Source: CAADGN01 sp035443945 (GTDB lineage: Bacteria; Planctomycetota; Phycisphaerae; Phycisphaerales; UBA1924). From it: DNA of 64,000 bases. The notes below the pieces were generated by a model. It saw only the letters and a program-made list of their open reading frames with translations, was not told the DNA's origin and searched no databases. Where the stretch lies: positions 1 to 64,000 of the forward strand of contig DAOMNQ010000007.1 in assembly GCA_035443945.1 (NCBI GenBank), written 5' to 3'. The translations under genes and the position numbers were made by a program. Below, piece by piece: positions 24,540-34,224 of the stretch; within the stretch, counting starts at the first letter, position 1; the number at the start of each line of letters is the position of its first letter.

Positions 24540-26363
24540 ATGGCAGTCAAGCAACCGGGTTCCGCGGCACGACGGCGGGGCATGAGCATTGTCAAGATTC
24601 TGGTCGGGGGGTCCGCGCTCCTGCTGCTGGCGTTCGTGGCGGTATGGGCGGTGGCGCGTCCGAGCGGCGGCGAAGCCCGCACGGTCTCGGCGGCGGACGT
24701 TGCCCGCGCGCAGACCATGAGTTTCGAGATCATCACGACCGCGACGGGCGAACTCGAGGCCCGCAACCAGATCGAGGTCCGCTCGGGTCTGGAGACGCAG
24801 ACCACGATCATGGAGATCGTGCCCGAGGGCAGGCAGGTGCGCAAGGGCGACCTGCTGGTGCGGCTGAACGCCGACTCGCTGCTCAACCAGATCACCGAGG
24901 AGGAGGACCGCGTCGAGCGTGCCAAGGCGGACCTGATCGCGGCCGAGAACGCGCTCAAGATCCAGATCAACGAGAACGACTCGCGGACGCGTGCGGGGAA
25001 ACTGAAGATCGAACTTGCGCAACTCGCGCTGGACCAGTGGCGCGAGGGCGAGGTGATCCGCAGGAAGCAGCAGTTGACGCTCGATATCGCGCAGGCGCAG
25101 CGGCAGGTGAACCGGCTGCGCGACAAGTTCGAGAAGTCGGAGGAGTTGCTGTCCCGCGGGTTCATCAGCCAGGACGAGCGCGACCGCGACGAGATCGACA
25201 AGATCGACGCCGAGGCCCGGCTCGCGAACGCCAAACTGGACGAGGACGTGTACCTGACGTACCAGTACCCGCGCGATCAGAAGACGCGCGAGTCGGATCT
25301 CGAAGAGGCCAAGGCCGAACTCGAACGCATCGAGGCCGTCAACGCCATCAATCTCTCGGCCAAGCAGGCCAACCTCGACAGCGCGCTGCGGCAGTTCCGG
25401 AACCGGGAGACACGGCTGACCCGGCTGCGCGAGCAGTACGATGCCGCGACGATCTATGCGCCCACCGACGGCCTGGTCGTGTATGCCACCAGCCTGGAGC
25501 GTAACCAGCGCATGTGGGGCGGCGGCGGCGAAGGCCCGCTCCAGATCGGCCGGCAGGTGCGTCCGAACGAACTTCTCATCATCCTCCCGGACACGACCCA
25601 GATGGTCGCCACGGTGCGCGTGCACGAGGCGCTGGCGGGACGCATCCGCCCCGGCCAGACGGCGAGAGTCAAGGTCAGCGCGGCCGGCGGCGAGACCTTC
25701 GTGGGGCGCGTCGAGTCCATCGGCGTGCTGGCGGAGACCGGCGGCTGGCGCGACCCGAACCGGCGCGAATACTCGGTGCGCGTCGGACTGGACGTCGACA
25801 ACGCGGCCGGGGAACTGAAGCCCTCGATGCGGGCCGAGTCGGAACTCACGCTCGGACGGGTCGAGAACGCCCTTGCCGTCCCGGTCCAGGCCGTCTTCAG
25901 CGACGGGCCGGTGCGGTTCGTGTATGTGCCGCGCGGCTCGCGGTACGAGCGCACACCCGTTCGCGTCGGCCGCGTCTCCGACACCCTCGCCGAGATTGCA
26001 GCGGGCTTGACCGAAGGGCAACAGGTGCTGCTTCGTGAGCCGTCGCCCGGTGAGGTCCTCGACCGCCCCTGGGACGCCGAGCGATTGAAGTCGGTCGGGC
26101 TAGCGCTGGACGAGTCGGGTCGTCCTGTCGCGCCCGCGATGCAGCCGGGCAACGGGCAGCCGATGCGGATGGCGATGCCTCCCGTGGGCGTTGGACCGTC
26201 ACGCGGCCCCGACGGCGCGCCGCGTGTTGAGGGCGCGGCCACGACGGATGCTGCGGAGGGACGCCGGCCGCAGGGCGAGGTTCCCGAGGGGCGCCCGCGG
26301 CGCGCGCCGGGCACGGAGACCCCTGCTGCCCCCGCCGCGGAGACGAACCGCTCGCGCGGGTGA
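24540..26363 (+). CDS. HlyD/MFP-type efflux periplasmic adaptor protein
   Basis: 607 residues from ATG 24540, preceded by AAGGAG seven bases upstream. One N-terminal membrane helix (~17-38) is followed by a barrel-sandwich half (ATGELEARNQIEVRSGLETQ, GRQVRKGDLLVRLN) and a long coiled coil (~105-285, many Glu/Arg/Gln heptads). The second lipoyl half is APTDGLVVYATSLER, and a beta-barrel/membrane-proximal part ends AVPVQAVFSDG. The C-terminal ~80 residues are Pro/Gly/Ala-rich and probably disordered. Such adaptors join inner-membrane pumps (MacB-type ABC or RND) to outer channels. No pump gene is adjacent, which is unusual. Confidence 0.88.
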   Translation: MAVKQPGSAARRRGMSIVKILVGGSALLLLAFVAVWAVARPSGGEARTVSAADVARAQTMSFEIITTATGELEARNQIEVRSGLETQTTIMEIVPEGRQVRKGDLLVRLNADSLLNQITEEEDRVERAKADLIAAENALKIQINENDSRTRAGKLKIELAQLALDQWREGEVIRRKQQLTLDIAQAQRQVNRLRDKFEKSEELLSRGFISQDERDRDEIDKIDAEARLANAKLDEDVYLTYQYPRDQKTRESDLEEAKAELERIEAVNAINLSAKQANLDSALRQFRNRETRLTRLREQYDAATIYAPTDGLVVYATSLERNQRMWGGGGEGPLQIGRQVRPNELLIILPDTTQMVATVRVHEALAGRIRPGQTARVKVSAAGGETFVGRVESIGVLAETGGWRDPNRREYSVRVGLDVDNAAGELKPSMRAESELTLGRVENALAVPVQAVFSDGPVRFVYVPRGSRYERTPVRVGRVSDTLAEIAAGLTEGQQVLLREPSPGEVLDRPWDAERLKSVGLALDESGRPVAPAMQPGNGQPMRMAMPPVGVGPSRGPDGAPRVEGAATTDAAEGRRPQGEVPEGRPRRAPGTETPAAPAAETNRSRG

Positions 26364-26390
26364 GCCGCGGGCGGGTATGCTCCGCGCCGC

Positions 26391-27926
26391 GTGAACGGGA
26401 ACGGCTTCGCGACGCTCGACTGGATCGCGCTGGGCGGGTACTTCGCGCTGCTGCTGGCGAGCGGGGTGTGGTTCGCGCGGCGCGGGCAGCGCACGACCGA
26501 GGACTACTTCCTCGGCGGGCGGCGCATGCCCGCGTGGGCGGTCGCGGTCTCGATCGTCGCGACGAGCCTCTCGGCGGCGTCGTTCATCGGCGTGCCGGAG
26601 TCGGGGTATCGGTCGGACCTCACCTACCTGACGACCAATCTGGGACTGGTGATCGCCGCGGTGATCATCGCGGTCTTCTTCATCCCCGCGTTCTACCGGC
26701 AGCGGGTGCAGACCGTCTACGAACTGCTCGGTCGGCGCTTCGGGCAGCCCGCCGTCGTCGCCACGAGCGCGGCCTACCTGGTCGGCCGGGTCATGGCCAG
26801 CGGCGCCCGCGTCTACATCGGCGCGATCCCCGCCTCACTCGTCCTCTTCGGCGACGCCCAGCCGCACCACCTGCTCGGGGCGATCGGCGTCGTGTGCGCC
26901 GTCGGGGTCGCGTACACGTTCGTCGGCGGCGTGGCGAGCGTGATCTGGACCGACGCCGTTCAGATGATCGTCTTCATCGGCGCGTGCGCGCTGGCCGTCG
27001 TGCTCATCCGCGCCGACATCCCGGCCTCGAACGCCGAGATCATCGCGGCCTGGAGCACGGGCGCGCCGGACGGGGGGTCGAAACTCCGGCTCTTCGACCT
27101 CTCCGCCGACCCCTCGAAGCAGTTCACGCTGCTCGCGTCGCTGATCGGCTTCACCCTGCTCGGGCTGGCTTCGTACGGCGCGGACCAGGACCTCGTGCAG
27201 CGCATGCTGACGTGCAGGGACGCGAAGCGCGGCTCGTGGTCCGTCATCTCCGGCATCCTGCTCGGCATCCCGTCGGTCGCGCTCTTCCTGCTGGTGGGGC
27301 TGCTGCTGTGGGTGTACTACGCGAGGCCGGACCTCATGGGCGAGCACGCTCCCCCCGCCGCGCCGGACGACTCGCGGCAGGTGTTCCTGCGCTACATCAT
27401 CGACCGGATGCCGGCGGGGGTGACGGGGGTGATGATGGCGGGTCTGTTCGCGGCGGCGCTGAGCAGCCTGAACTCGACCATCAACGCGATGAGCGGGACG
27501 TTCATCAACGACATGTACCGGCGCATGGTCCGGGGGCGCGAGGAGCGGCATTACCTGAGGGCCGGTCGCGTCGGGGTGGTCGTGACCGGGCTGGTGCTGT
27601 GCGCGTTCGCGTCGTTCTGTGTCTTCTGGCAGAAGGCGCACGACGAATCGGGCGGGGGCGGGCTGCTGGGTTTCGCGCTGAGCGTGATGGTCTTTGCTTA
27701 TGCCGGGCTGGCCGCGGTGTTCGTCACCGCACTCTTCACTCGCCGGGGGAGCAGCGCGAGCGTGATCGCTGCGCTGGCGACCGGGTTCGTGGTGGTCGCG
27801 CTGGTGCAGCCGAACGTGACTTCGCTGGTGGGGGTGTCGCTGGCGTTCCCGTGGCAACTGACGGTGGGGTTTGCGGCTGCGCTGCTTGTGTGTCTCTTGG
27901 GCGCCCCGAAGAAGACCGCACCCTGA
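26391..27926 (+). CDS. Sodium:solute symporter (SSS family)
   Basis: 511 residues from GTG 26391 with about thirteen membrane helices. Family landmarks: LGGRRMPAWAVAVSIVATSL in the first core helices (unwound TM1 and the TTEDYFLGGR motif), then LGLASYGADQDLVQRML and AALSSLNSTINAMSGTFINDMY, which includes the Na+-binding Ser pair. SSS proteins import sugars, sialic acid, amino acids or vitamins with Na+. The next two genes on the same strand phosphorylate anhydro-MurNAc and cleave MurNAc-6-phosphate, so uptake of a muropeptide-derived sugar is a reasonable guess. Confidence 0.88.
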   Translation: MNGNGFATLDWIALGGYFALLLASGVWFARRGQRTTEDYFLGGRRMPAWAVAVSIVATSLSAASFIGVPESGYRSDLTYLTTNLGLVIAAVIIAVFFIPAFYRQRVQTVYELLGRRFGQPAVVATSAAYLVGRVMASGARVYIGAIPASLVLFGDAQPHHLLGAIGVVCAVGVAYTFVGGVASVIWTDAVQMIVFIGACALAVVLIRADIPASNAEIIAAWSTGAPDGGSKLRLFDLSADPSKQFTLLASLIGFTLLGLASYGADQDLVQRMLTCRDAKRGSWSVISGILLGIPSVALFLLVGLLLWVYYARPDLMGEHAPPAAPDDSRQVFLRYIIDRMPAGVTGVMMAGLFAAALSSLNSTINAMSGTFINDMYRRMVRGREERHYLRAGRVGVVVTGLVLCAFASFCVFWQKAHDESGGGGLLGFALSVMVFAYAGLAAVFVTALFTRRGSSASVIAALATGFVVVALVQPNVTSLVGVSLAFPWQLTVGFAAALLVCLLGAPKKTAP

Positions 27927-27969
27927 CGGTCGCGGCTCGTGGGGGGACGGTCGTGTGTAGGCTGATGCC

Positions 27970-29061
27970 GTGACGCTGTGCCGTGCCATCGTTGGATGCA
28001 TGACAGGCACCAGCCTGGACGGGCTGGACGCCGCGCTGGTGCGCGTCGAGGGTCGCGGGCTTGGCGTGCGGGTCGGCGTCGAGCGTACGGCCCGGAGACC
28101 GCTGGGCGAACTGGGGGTGCGGCTTCGGTCGCTGGCTTCGGGGTGCGCGCACCGCGCGAGCGAGATCGCCGCGATGGCGCGCGACCTGGCCCTGCTGCAC
28201 GCGGAGGCGGTGCGCGAGGCCTCCGGCGGCGTGTCCATCAACCTTGTGGCCGCCCACGGGCAGACGGTCTTTCACGATCCGCCCCTGAGTTGGCAACTGT
28301 TGAACGGGGCTGTGCTGGCGCACACGGTGCGTGCGCCCGTCGTGTTCGACCTTCGAGCGGCGGACCTGGCGTCGGGCGGGCAGGGCGCGCCGATCACGCC
28401 GATCGCCGATGCGATCCTGTTCGGCGACCCCGGCGAGCGGCGTTCGGTGGTGAACCTCGGCGGGTTCTGCAACGTGACGCGCCTGCCGCGGGTCGAGTCG
28501 GTGTCGGATGCGCTCGGGGCGATCGAAGCCGCGGACGTCTGCGCGTGCAATCACCTGCTCGACGCTGCGGCCCGGCTGGCCCTCGGCGCCTCGTTTGACG
28601 CCGACGGCGCGGCCGCCTCGTGGGGCAGGCCCGTGCCCCGCGTCGTGGATGCGCTGGCCTCCCGCCTTGAAGCGCAGCGGACGAGCGGCCGCTCGCTCGG
28701 CACGGGAGACGAGTGCGCTGCGCTGATCGCGGAACTCCGCGCCGGCGCCGCGGCGGACGATCTCTGCCGGTCGGCCTGCGAGGCGCTCGCCGGCGTCATC
28801 GGCGAGACGGTCGGCGCGTGCGATCGCGTGCTGCTCGCGGGCGGGGGGGCGCGCAACCGCGCTCTCGTCGAGGCGATCGCCTCGCGCCTGGGCGTGCCCG
28901 TCGAGACGACCGAGGCCTACGGTGTCGGCGTCGGCGACCGCGAGGCCGTCGCGATGGCGGTTCTCGGCGCGCTCTGCGACGACCGCGTTTCCATCACGCT
29001 GCCGCGCGTCACCGGCTGCGCTCGGCCGGCGCCGATTGCCGGCTGCTGGGTGAGGCCATGA
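27970..29061 (+). CDS. anmK: Anhydro-N-acetylmuramic acid kinase
   Basis: 363 residues from GTG 27970. The ATP-binding start IVGCMTGTSLDGLDAALVR, AAHGQTVFHDPP, FDLRAADLASGGQGAPITPI, VVNLGGFCNVT and LLAGGGARNRALVEAI are the AnmK signatures of the ASKHA fold. The enzyme opens 1,6-anhydro-MurNAc and phosphorylates it to MurNAc-6-P during cell-wall recycling. Its stop overlaps the murQ start (ATGA), so the two steps are coupled in translation. The window thus supports peptidoglycan turnover in this planctomycete. Confidence 0.94.
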   Translation: MTLCRAIVGCMTGTSLDGLDAALVRVEGRGLGVRVGVERTARRPLGELGVRLRSLASGCAHRASEIAAMARDLALLHAEAVREASGGVSINLVAAHGQTVFHDPPLSWQLLNGAVLAHTVRAPVVFDLRAADLASGGQGAPITPIADAILFGDPGERRSVVNLGGFCNVTRLPRVESVSDALGAIEAADVCACNHLLDAAARLALGASFDADGAAASWGRPVPRVVDALASRLEAQRTSGRSLGTGDECAALIAELRAGAAADDLCRSACEALAGVIGETVGACDRVLLAGGGARNRALVEAIASRLGVPVETTEAYGVGVGDREAVAMAVLGALCDDRVSITLPRVTGCARPAPIAGCWVRP

Positions 29062-29978
29062 CCGCTCCCCCCCCCGACCGCTCGCACCTGCTGACGGAGC
29101 AGCGCAACCCGCGCAGCGTGTCGCTCCACCGCATGAGCGTGGCGGAGTGCGTGCGGCTGATCAACGACGAGGACGCGCGGGTGATCGAGGCTCTGCGTGA
29201 GGCCGCCCCTGCACTCACGGCGTTGATCGAGGCGGCCGAGCCGGGGTTCGTCGCGGGGGGACGGCTGGTCTACGTCGGCGCGGGGACTTCGGGGCGGCTC
29301 GGCGTGCTGGACGCGACCGAGGCGCCGCCGACGTTCCAGGTCGAGCCTGGGCGCGTGGTGGGCATCATCGCGGGAGGGGCCGCCGCGCTGACGCGATCGA
29401 GCGAGTCGAAGGAGGACGAACGGAGCGGCGCGCACGCCGAACTCGACGCCCTGCGGCTCACCTCCCGCGACACGCTCGTCGGCATCGCGGCGGGAGGGAC
29501 GACGCCGTTCGTGCTCGGCGCGCTCGAGTTCGCCGCATCACGGCCCGATCGCCCGGTGACCGCGCTCATCCTCTGCGCGGACGTGACGGTTCCTGACGGC
29601 GTGGACCATCTGATCGTGCTGCGCACCGGGCCGGAAGTGCTGACCGGCTCGACGCGCATGAAGGCCGGCACGGCCACGAAACTCGCCCTGAACACCATCT
29701 CCACGACGCTGATGGTTCGGGCCGGGCGCGTCTACGAGAACCTGATGGTCGATCTGCGCGCGTCGAACGACAAACTCCGCGACCGGGCGGCGCGCATCGT
29801 CGCGACGCTCACGGGCCTTGGACGCGTCGAGTCGCTCTCGCTCCTGGACCGCGCCGGCGGCGCGGTGAAGACCGCCGTCGTGATGCACCGGCTCGGCGTC
29901 ACGCGGGAATCGGCTGAGGAGCGGCTGCGTTCGTGCGGAGATCGGCTCGACCGGGCGCTCGGGGAAGTGTCCGGGTGA
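29058..29978 (+). CDS. murQ: N-acetylmuramic acid 6-phosphate etherase
   Basis: 306 residues from ATG 29058. The SIS-domain family shows TEQRNPRSVSLHRMSVAECV at the N-terminus, VYVGAGTSGRLGVLDATEAP as the sugar-phosphate loop with its catalytic Glu, and EVLTGSTRMKAGTATKLALN, the most conserved MurQ stretch. MurQ cleaves the D-lactyl ether of MurNAc-6-P to GlcNAc-6-P and lactate, the step after AnmK. The four-base overlap with anmK and the SSS transporter upstream make a compact three-gene recycling unit. Confidence 0.96.
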   Translation: MTAPPPDRSHLLTEQRNPRSVSLHRMSVAECVRLINDEDARVIEALREAAPALTALIEAAEPGFVAGGRLVYVGAGTSGRLGVLDATEAPPTFQVEPGRVVGIIAGGAAALTRSSESKEDERSGAHAELDALRLTSRDTLVGIAAGGTTPFVLGALEFAASRPDRPVTALILCADVTVPDGVDHLIVLRTGPEVLTGSTRMKAGTATKLALNTISTTLMVRAGRVYENLMVDLRASNDKLRDRAARIVATLTGLGRVESLSLLDRAGGAVKTAVVMHRLGVTRESAEERLRSCGDRLDRALGEVSG

Positions 29979-30082
29979 CGGACGGGTTCTGACTTCTCGA
30001 AGCCCCGGCCCGATTGCGCACTTCGCGTGCATCGCGTGCCTGCCTGCTGTCGGCTTCGACGCCGCGCCACTACACTCTGGCC

Positions 30083-31357
30083 GTGCCCGCCGCGAAGCGA
30101 CCCTGGACGAGCGAGCAGGCCCGCGCCGCGGCCGAGGGCATCGTCCGCGCCCTGCGCGGCGCGGGGCACGAGGCGTACCTGGCCGGCGGATGCGTGCGCG
30201 ACGAACTCCTCGGCCTCGAACCCACCGACTACGACGTGGCCACCGACGCGCCCCCCGAGCGCATCCGCTCGCTCTTCCGGCGCACGAACGAGGTCGGGGT
30301 GAGTTTCGGCGTGGTCCTGGTGAAGGAGCGCAACGTCGCGGTCGAGGTCGCCACCTTCCGCGCCGACGGGCCGTACTCCGACCGCCGCCGGCCCGACCAC
30401 GTGGAGTTCGCCGACGCGGCGGCCGACGCGCGCCGGCGCGACTTCACCATCAACGCCCTCTTCCTCGACCCGTTCGCCGAGGGCGATGCGACGTGCGCGC
30501 GCGGCCGCGTCATCGACCTCGTCGGCGGCGTCGCGGATCTTCAGCGCAAGGTCATCCGTGCCGTGGGCGATCCCGAGCAGCGTCTCGCGGAGGACCATCT
30601 GCGGGCCTTGCGGGCCGTCCGATTCGCCGCGCGGCTCGGGTTTGAGATCGAGGCCGGCACGGCGGGGGCGATCCGCGAGCACGCGGGCGCGCTGGGCGGT
30701 GTGAGCCGTGCGCGCATCGGCGACGAGATTCGGAGCATGATGGATCGGCCCACGCGAGCCCGAGCCGTCCTTCTACTCCAGTCTCTCTCGCTCGACGCTC
30801 CCGCTCTGGATGCCCCCCACTGCGACGCGGAACCCTCTGTGCTCGCCCGCCTCGGGCCGGAGGCGGGGCTGGCGGCCTGCCTCGGGGCGTGGGCGATCGA
30901 CCGGGGGGAGATCGCGAGCGAGGCCCAACTGCCGGTCCTGCTGCGATCGCGCCGCAGGGCCCTCTGCCTGAGCAACGAGGAGCGCGATGAACTCCGCGAC
31001 GTGCTCGGAGGGGCGATCGGGCTGCCGGGACGATGGGGGGGGCTTGGGGTCGCGGCCCGGAAACGGCTGGCCGCCGCCCGTCACTTTGCCCAGACTCTCG
31101 CCCTGCTCGCGGCGTACAGACCCGGGGTGGGGGCCGAGGTGGCCAGATGTGTCCAGGAACTCACCGCGACGCCTTCGGGGCTTGCGCCCGAGCCGATCGT
31201 GAACGGGGACGACCTTGTCGCGGCCGGCATGACCCCGGGGCCGGCCTTCGCCACGCTGCTGTCGGCGGTCTACGACGCCCAGTTGGAGGACAGAATCCGA
31301 ACCCGGGGTGAGGGTTTGGCCCTCGCGAGGGAACTTGCGGCGGGGATGCGGGTCTAA
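30083..31357 (+). CDS. CCA tRNA nucleotidyltransferase / poly(A) polymerase family
   Basis: 424 residues from GTG 30083 (VPAAKRPWTSEQA). The class II nucleotidyltransferase head has AYLAGGCVRDELLGLEP and the catalytic TDYDVATDAPPERI (DxD), FRADGPYSDRRRPD, RRRDFTINALFLDP, and LRALRAVRFAARLGFEIE at the start of the neck. A C-terminal helical domain includes VNGDDLVAAGMTPGPAF, as in CCA-adding enzymes. It either adds CCA to tRNA 3' ends or polyadenylates RNA, and the family cannot be split with certainty by eye. A TTG further upstream is unlikely. Confidence 0.9.
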   Translation: MPAAKRPWTSEQARAAAEGIVRALRGAGHEAYLAGGCVRDELLGLEPTDYDVATDAPPERIRSLFRRTNEVGVSFGVVLVKERNVAVEVATFRADGPYSDRRRPDHVEFADAAADARRRDFTINALFLDPFAEGDATCARGRVIDLVGGVADLQRKVIRAVGDPEQRLAEDHLRALRAVRFAARLGFEIEAGTAGAIREHAGALGGVSRARIGDEIRSMMDRPTRARAVLLLQSLSLDAPALDAPHCDAEPSVLARLGPEAGLAACLGAWAIDRGEIASEAQLPVLLRSRRRALCLSNEERDELRDVLGGAIGLPGRWGGLGVAARKRLAAARHFAQTLALLAAYRPGVGAEVARCVQELTATPSGLAPEPIVNGDDLVAAGMTPGPAFATLLSAVYDAQLEDRIRTRGEGLALARELAAGMRV

Positions 31358-31445
31358 TATCTGTACGGGGTCGCTACTCAGGGGGTGTCCGAGCGGTGTG
31401 CAACGGGCCCGACTCCGAACGAACGGGCTGAAAGGGCAGGCAGAC

Positions 31446-32888
31446 ATGGGCAGTGCGCGCTCGCGTGGATGGGTCGTGTCGATGCTGAGCGTGGTGGTCG
31501 CGGCCACCGCGATCCTGTCGCCGCTTCCCGCGAGGGAGGCGAGGGCGGGGATGGGGATGCTGCAGGACGGGACCGCGCCTGCGCGGGCCAGGGACGTCCT
31601 GATCTTCAAGGACGGGCGGATCGTCGAAGGCCGCGTGCTCGAAGAGACCGCGACGGAGATCCGCTTCGAGGTGAAAGTCGGCACGATCGCCGCGCCGACG
31701 GTCTATCGCAAGGCGGACATTCTCGAGGTGCAGCGCGGCGCCGCGATGGACGTGTCCTCGACCCCCGCCCCGAACGTGCGCGACGAGCGTCGCGACGCCA
31801 GCCCGAGAGTGACGGGCGACCCCGGCGCGCCGGGCGTCTACGTGATGGAGATGACGGGGCGCATCGGTCGGGACATCTCGGTCACGCCGATCCGCAACGT
31901 GCTCGAGGACGCCCGCCAGCACAAGCCCGACGTCCTCATCGTCGTCATCGACAACGCGTGGCAGTTCGGCGACGGGCGCGACGCGCCGGACGACGCCGCC
32001 TCGTTCGGCCAGATCTTCATCGCCGAGGACATCGAGCCGATCTTCACCCAGGAGATCCCGCAGAAGTGGGGGTACTCCCCTCGCGTCGTCATCTGGGTGA
32101 AGAAGGCCATGGGCGGCGCGTGCTTCATCCCGTTCAACTTCCCCGAGGTCTACTTCCACCCCGACGGCAAGATGGGCGGGATCGGCAACCTGATCTTCCA
32201 GTACGGGAGCACCGGCGACGAGATGGTCCGTGAGAAACTCTTCTCCGCCGGCATGGGGCACGCCCGCGGCATGGCGAACCACGGCGGGTACGACCCGCGC
32301 ATCGTCACCGCCATGGCCCGGACCGACTACGTCCTCTCCTACCGCATGGTCGGGGGGCGGGCCGAACTGCTCGAACGCCTCCCCGAAGGCCCGAACGAGT
32401 TCCTTCTGACGAACGACGGCACCAAGGACGAGTTCAAGGACACCATCCAGGCGCTCGCCCGCGGCGAGGGCAAGAACACGCTCACGCTGAACGCGAAGGT
32501 GGCACGCGACCTCGGCGTCTCCAAGGGCACTGTGAGCAACCTCGACGAGTTGCTCTTCGAGTTGCAGTTGCACCGCCGGCACAACCTGATCGAGGGGCGG
32601 GCCAAGCAGATCTGGGAGCGCTGGGGCAAGGACATCACGGAGGGCGAGCGCGAGACCCGGCGTCTGATGCAGGAGTTCGGGCGCATCCAGGTCCAGGGCG
32701 ACTACAACCAGCGAGCCGCCGCCCGCGCCCAGCAGATACGCACCCTTCAGCGCATCCAGCAGATTCTCAAGCGTTTCGAGGAAGTCGCGGAACTCGGGCT
32801 GATGGAACTCGACGGCGTCCCTTCGCCGCAGGAGATCGACGTCATCGTCGAGCAGATCAAGCAGGAACAGATGAAGGACAAGCGCTGA
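31446..32888 (+). CDS. Secreted ClpP/SppA-fold protein (first of a tandem pair)
   Basis: 480 residues with a signal peptide (VVVAATAILSPLPAREARAG). A small beta domain follows (VLIFKDGRIVEGRVLEETAT, ~50-90), then a ClpP/crotonase-like domain (GVYVMEMTGRIGRDIS, DVLIVVIDNAWQFGDGRD, WVKKAMGGACFIPFNFPEVY) and a long charged coiled-coil C-terminus (~370-475). The strand order matches the next gene, which is clearly homologous. The Ser-containing turn expected in active SppA/NfeD proteases reads KKAMGGACF here and has no serine nucleophile. It may be a non-catalytic partner of the second protein. The gene starts 88 bp after the CCA transferase gene. Confidence 0.65.
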   Translation: MGSARSRGWVVSMLSVVVAATAILSPLPAREARAGMGMLQDGTAPARARDVLIFKDGRIVEGRVLEETATEIRFEVKVGTIAAPTVYRKADILEVQRGAAMDVSSTPAPNVRDERRDASPRVTGDPGAPGVYVMEMTGRIGRDISVTPIRNVLEDARQHKPDVLIVVIDNAWQFGDGRDAPDDAASFGQIFIAEDIEPIFTQEIPQKWGYSPRVVIWVKKAMGGACFIPFNFPEVYFHPDGKMGGIGNLIFQYGSTGDEMVREKLFSAGMGHARGMANHGGYDPRIVTAMARTDYVLSYRMVGGRAELLERLPEGPNEFLLTNDGTKDEFKDTIQALARGEGKNTLTLNAKVARDLGVSKGTVSNLDELLFELQLHRRHNLIEGRAKQIWERWGKDITEGERETRRLMQEFGRIQVQGDYNQRAAARAQQIRTLQRIQQILKRFEEVAELGLMELDGVPSPQEIDVIVEQIKQEQMKDKR

Positions 32889-32924
32889 CCCCGCGCCGGG
32901 TCGGCCCTTGAGAAGAGGAACACC

Positions 32925-34193
32925 ATGCATCGCATCCGCACGTCGTTCGTGGCCAGGCTCGCCGCCGTCGCTCTGCTCGCGGGGGCGTGGCTGGGCTTCG
33001 GGCCGCTCCAGGCCGCCGACGCCGCCGACCGCGTCGTCCTCAAGGACGGGCGCGTGGTCGAGGGCGAGATCATCCGCGAGGCCGCCGGCGCGGTCTGGAT
33101 CAGGGTCACGGTCGCGGGGATCGAGCGGACCGAGTTCTTCGGCCCCGCCGACATCTCGAGCGTGGAGCGGTCGCCCGACGCTCCTGCTGTCGCCTCGACC
33201 GACCCGGTGCGCGTGCCGGACGGCTCGGCGAAGTCCAGCCCGCGCACGCCGGGCGTGAAGCGGGCAGCCGTGCTCACCCTCGAGGGCATGGTCGGCACCC
33301 AGTTCTCCCACAAGCCGCTGAAGGAAGCGATCCCCATGCTCGAGGAGGAGGGGGTCGATGTCGTGGTCTTCAAGATCAACTCGGGCGGCGGCCTGCTGTA
33401 CGAGTTGTCGTTCCTGCAGGACGTGATCCACGACGAGTACAAGCCCAAGTTCCACGTCGTGGCGTGGATCGAGTCGGCGATCTCGGCGGCGGCGATGACG
33501 TCGCACGTGATCGAGGAAATCTACTTCATGCCGCAGGGCAACTACGGCGCGTGCACGGGGTACTCCGGCGCGCTGGTGGCGATGAAGGACCGCGGACTTG
33601 AGGAAGTGCTGTACATGATGGAGAAGGTCTCCGCCAAGGGGCAGCACCACCCCGCGATCATGCGCTCGATGCAGATCGACGACCCGCTCTCGTGCACGAT
33701 CAAGCCCAACGGGGACGTGGAGTGGTACAACACCGAGGAGGGCGACTTCCTGGTGAACCCGAAGGGCCGCATCCTGACCTTCGATGCGGGACAGGCCGTC
33801 CGGTTCAAGTTCGCCAAGGGGCAGGCCGCGACGATCGAGGAACTCGGGAAGCAACTGGGGTACGCGGAACTCGAGTGGGTGGGCGAGACCGTGCCCGGCG
33901 TGCCGTTCCCTGTCTCCAAGGCCGAGAAGCACCAGCGCGACTGGCGCAAGAGCATGGGCGAGGCGGAGACGAATCTGCAGGCGAACTTCGCCAAGTACCA
34001 GATCTCGATCGCCAACGCACGGGCGGCGCAGGACGACCGAGAGCGCGGGGCTTTCGTGGGCAAGGCCTCACGCGAACTGGCGATCATGGAGGCGGCGTTC
34101 AAGAAGCACCCGATCCTGGGGTTGTTCACGGGGATCGACGAGCAGTGGTTCGCGGACCAGAAGGAACTGTTGCGCCAGTTGCGACGCCGCTGA
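32925..34193 (+). CDS. Secreted ClpP/SppA-fold protein (second of a tandem pair)
   Basis: 422 residues. Signal peptide (~1-34), then the same small domain as the preceding protein (VVLKDGRVVEGEIIREAAG), then AVLTLEGMVGTQFSHKPLKE, DVVVFKINSGGGLLYELSFL (the SGGG loop of SppA/NfeD proteases, ~152-156) and VVAWIESAISAAAMTSHVIE. In the latter, Ser184 or Ser187 lies where the nucleophile-bearing helix starts. The C-terminal ~100 residues are helical and charged. The pair probably forms a membrane- or periplasm-associated complex, with activity if any in this member. It is 36 bp downstream of its paralogue and ends before a strong terminator. Confidence 0.68.
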   Translation: MHRIRTSFVARLAAVALLAGAWLGFGPLQAADAADRVVLKDGRVVEGEIIREAAGAVWIRVTVAGIERTEFFGPADISSVERSPDAPAVASTDPVRVPDGSAKSSPRTPGVKRAAVLTLEGMVGTQFSHKPLKEAIPMLEEEGVDVVVFKINSGGGLLYELSFLQDVIHDEYKPKFHVVAWIESAISAAAMTSHVIEEIYFMPQGNYGACTGYSGALVAMKDRGLEEVLYMMEKVSAKGQHHPAIMRSMQIDDPLSCTIKPNGDVEWYNTEEGDFLVNPKGRILTFDAGQAVRFKFAKGQAATIEELGKQLGYAELEWVGETVPGVPFPVSKAEKHQRDWRKSMGEAETNLQANFAKYQISIANARAAQDDRERGAFVGKASRELAIMEAAFKKHPILGLFTGIDEQWFADQKELLRQLRRR

Positions 34194-34224
34194 CGCAACC
34201 GACACTCGGAACCAGACGAGGGGG

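Noticed and set aside
31374..33932. An 852-codon minus-strand open frame
   Set aside because: Shadow of the two ClpP-like genes. It has no start context and no family features.
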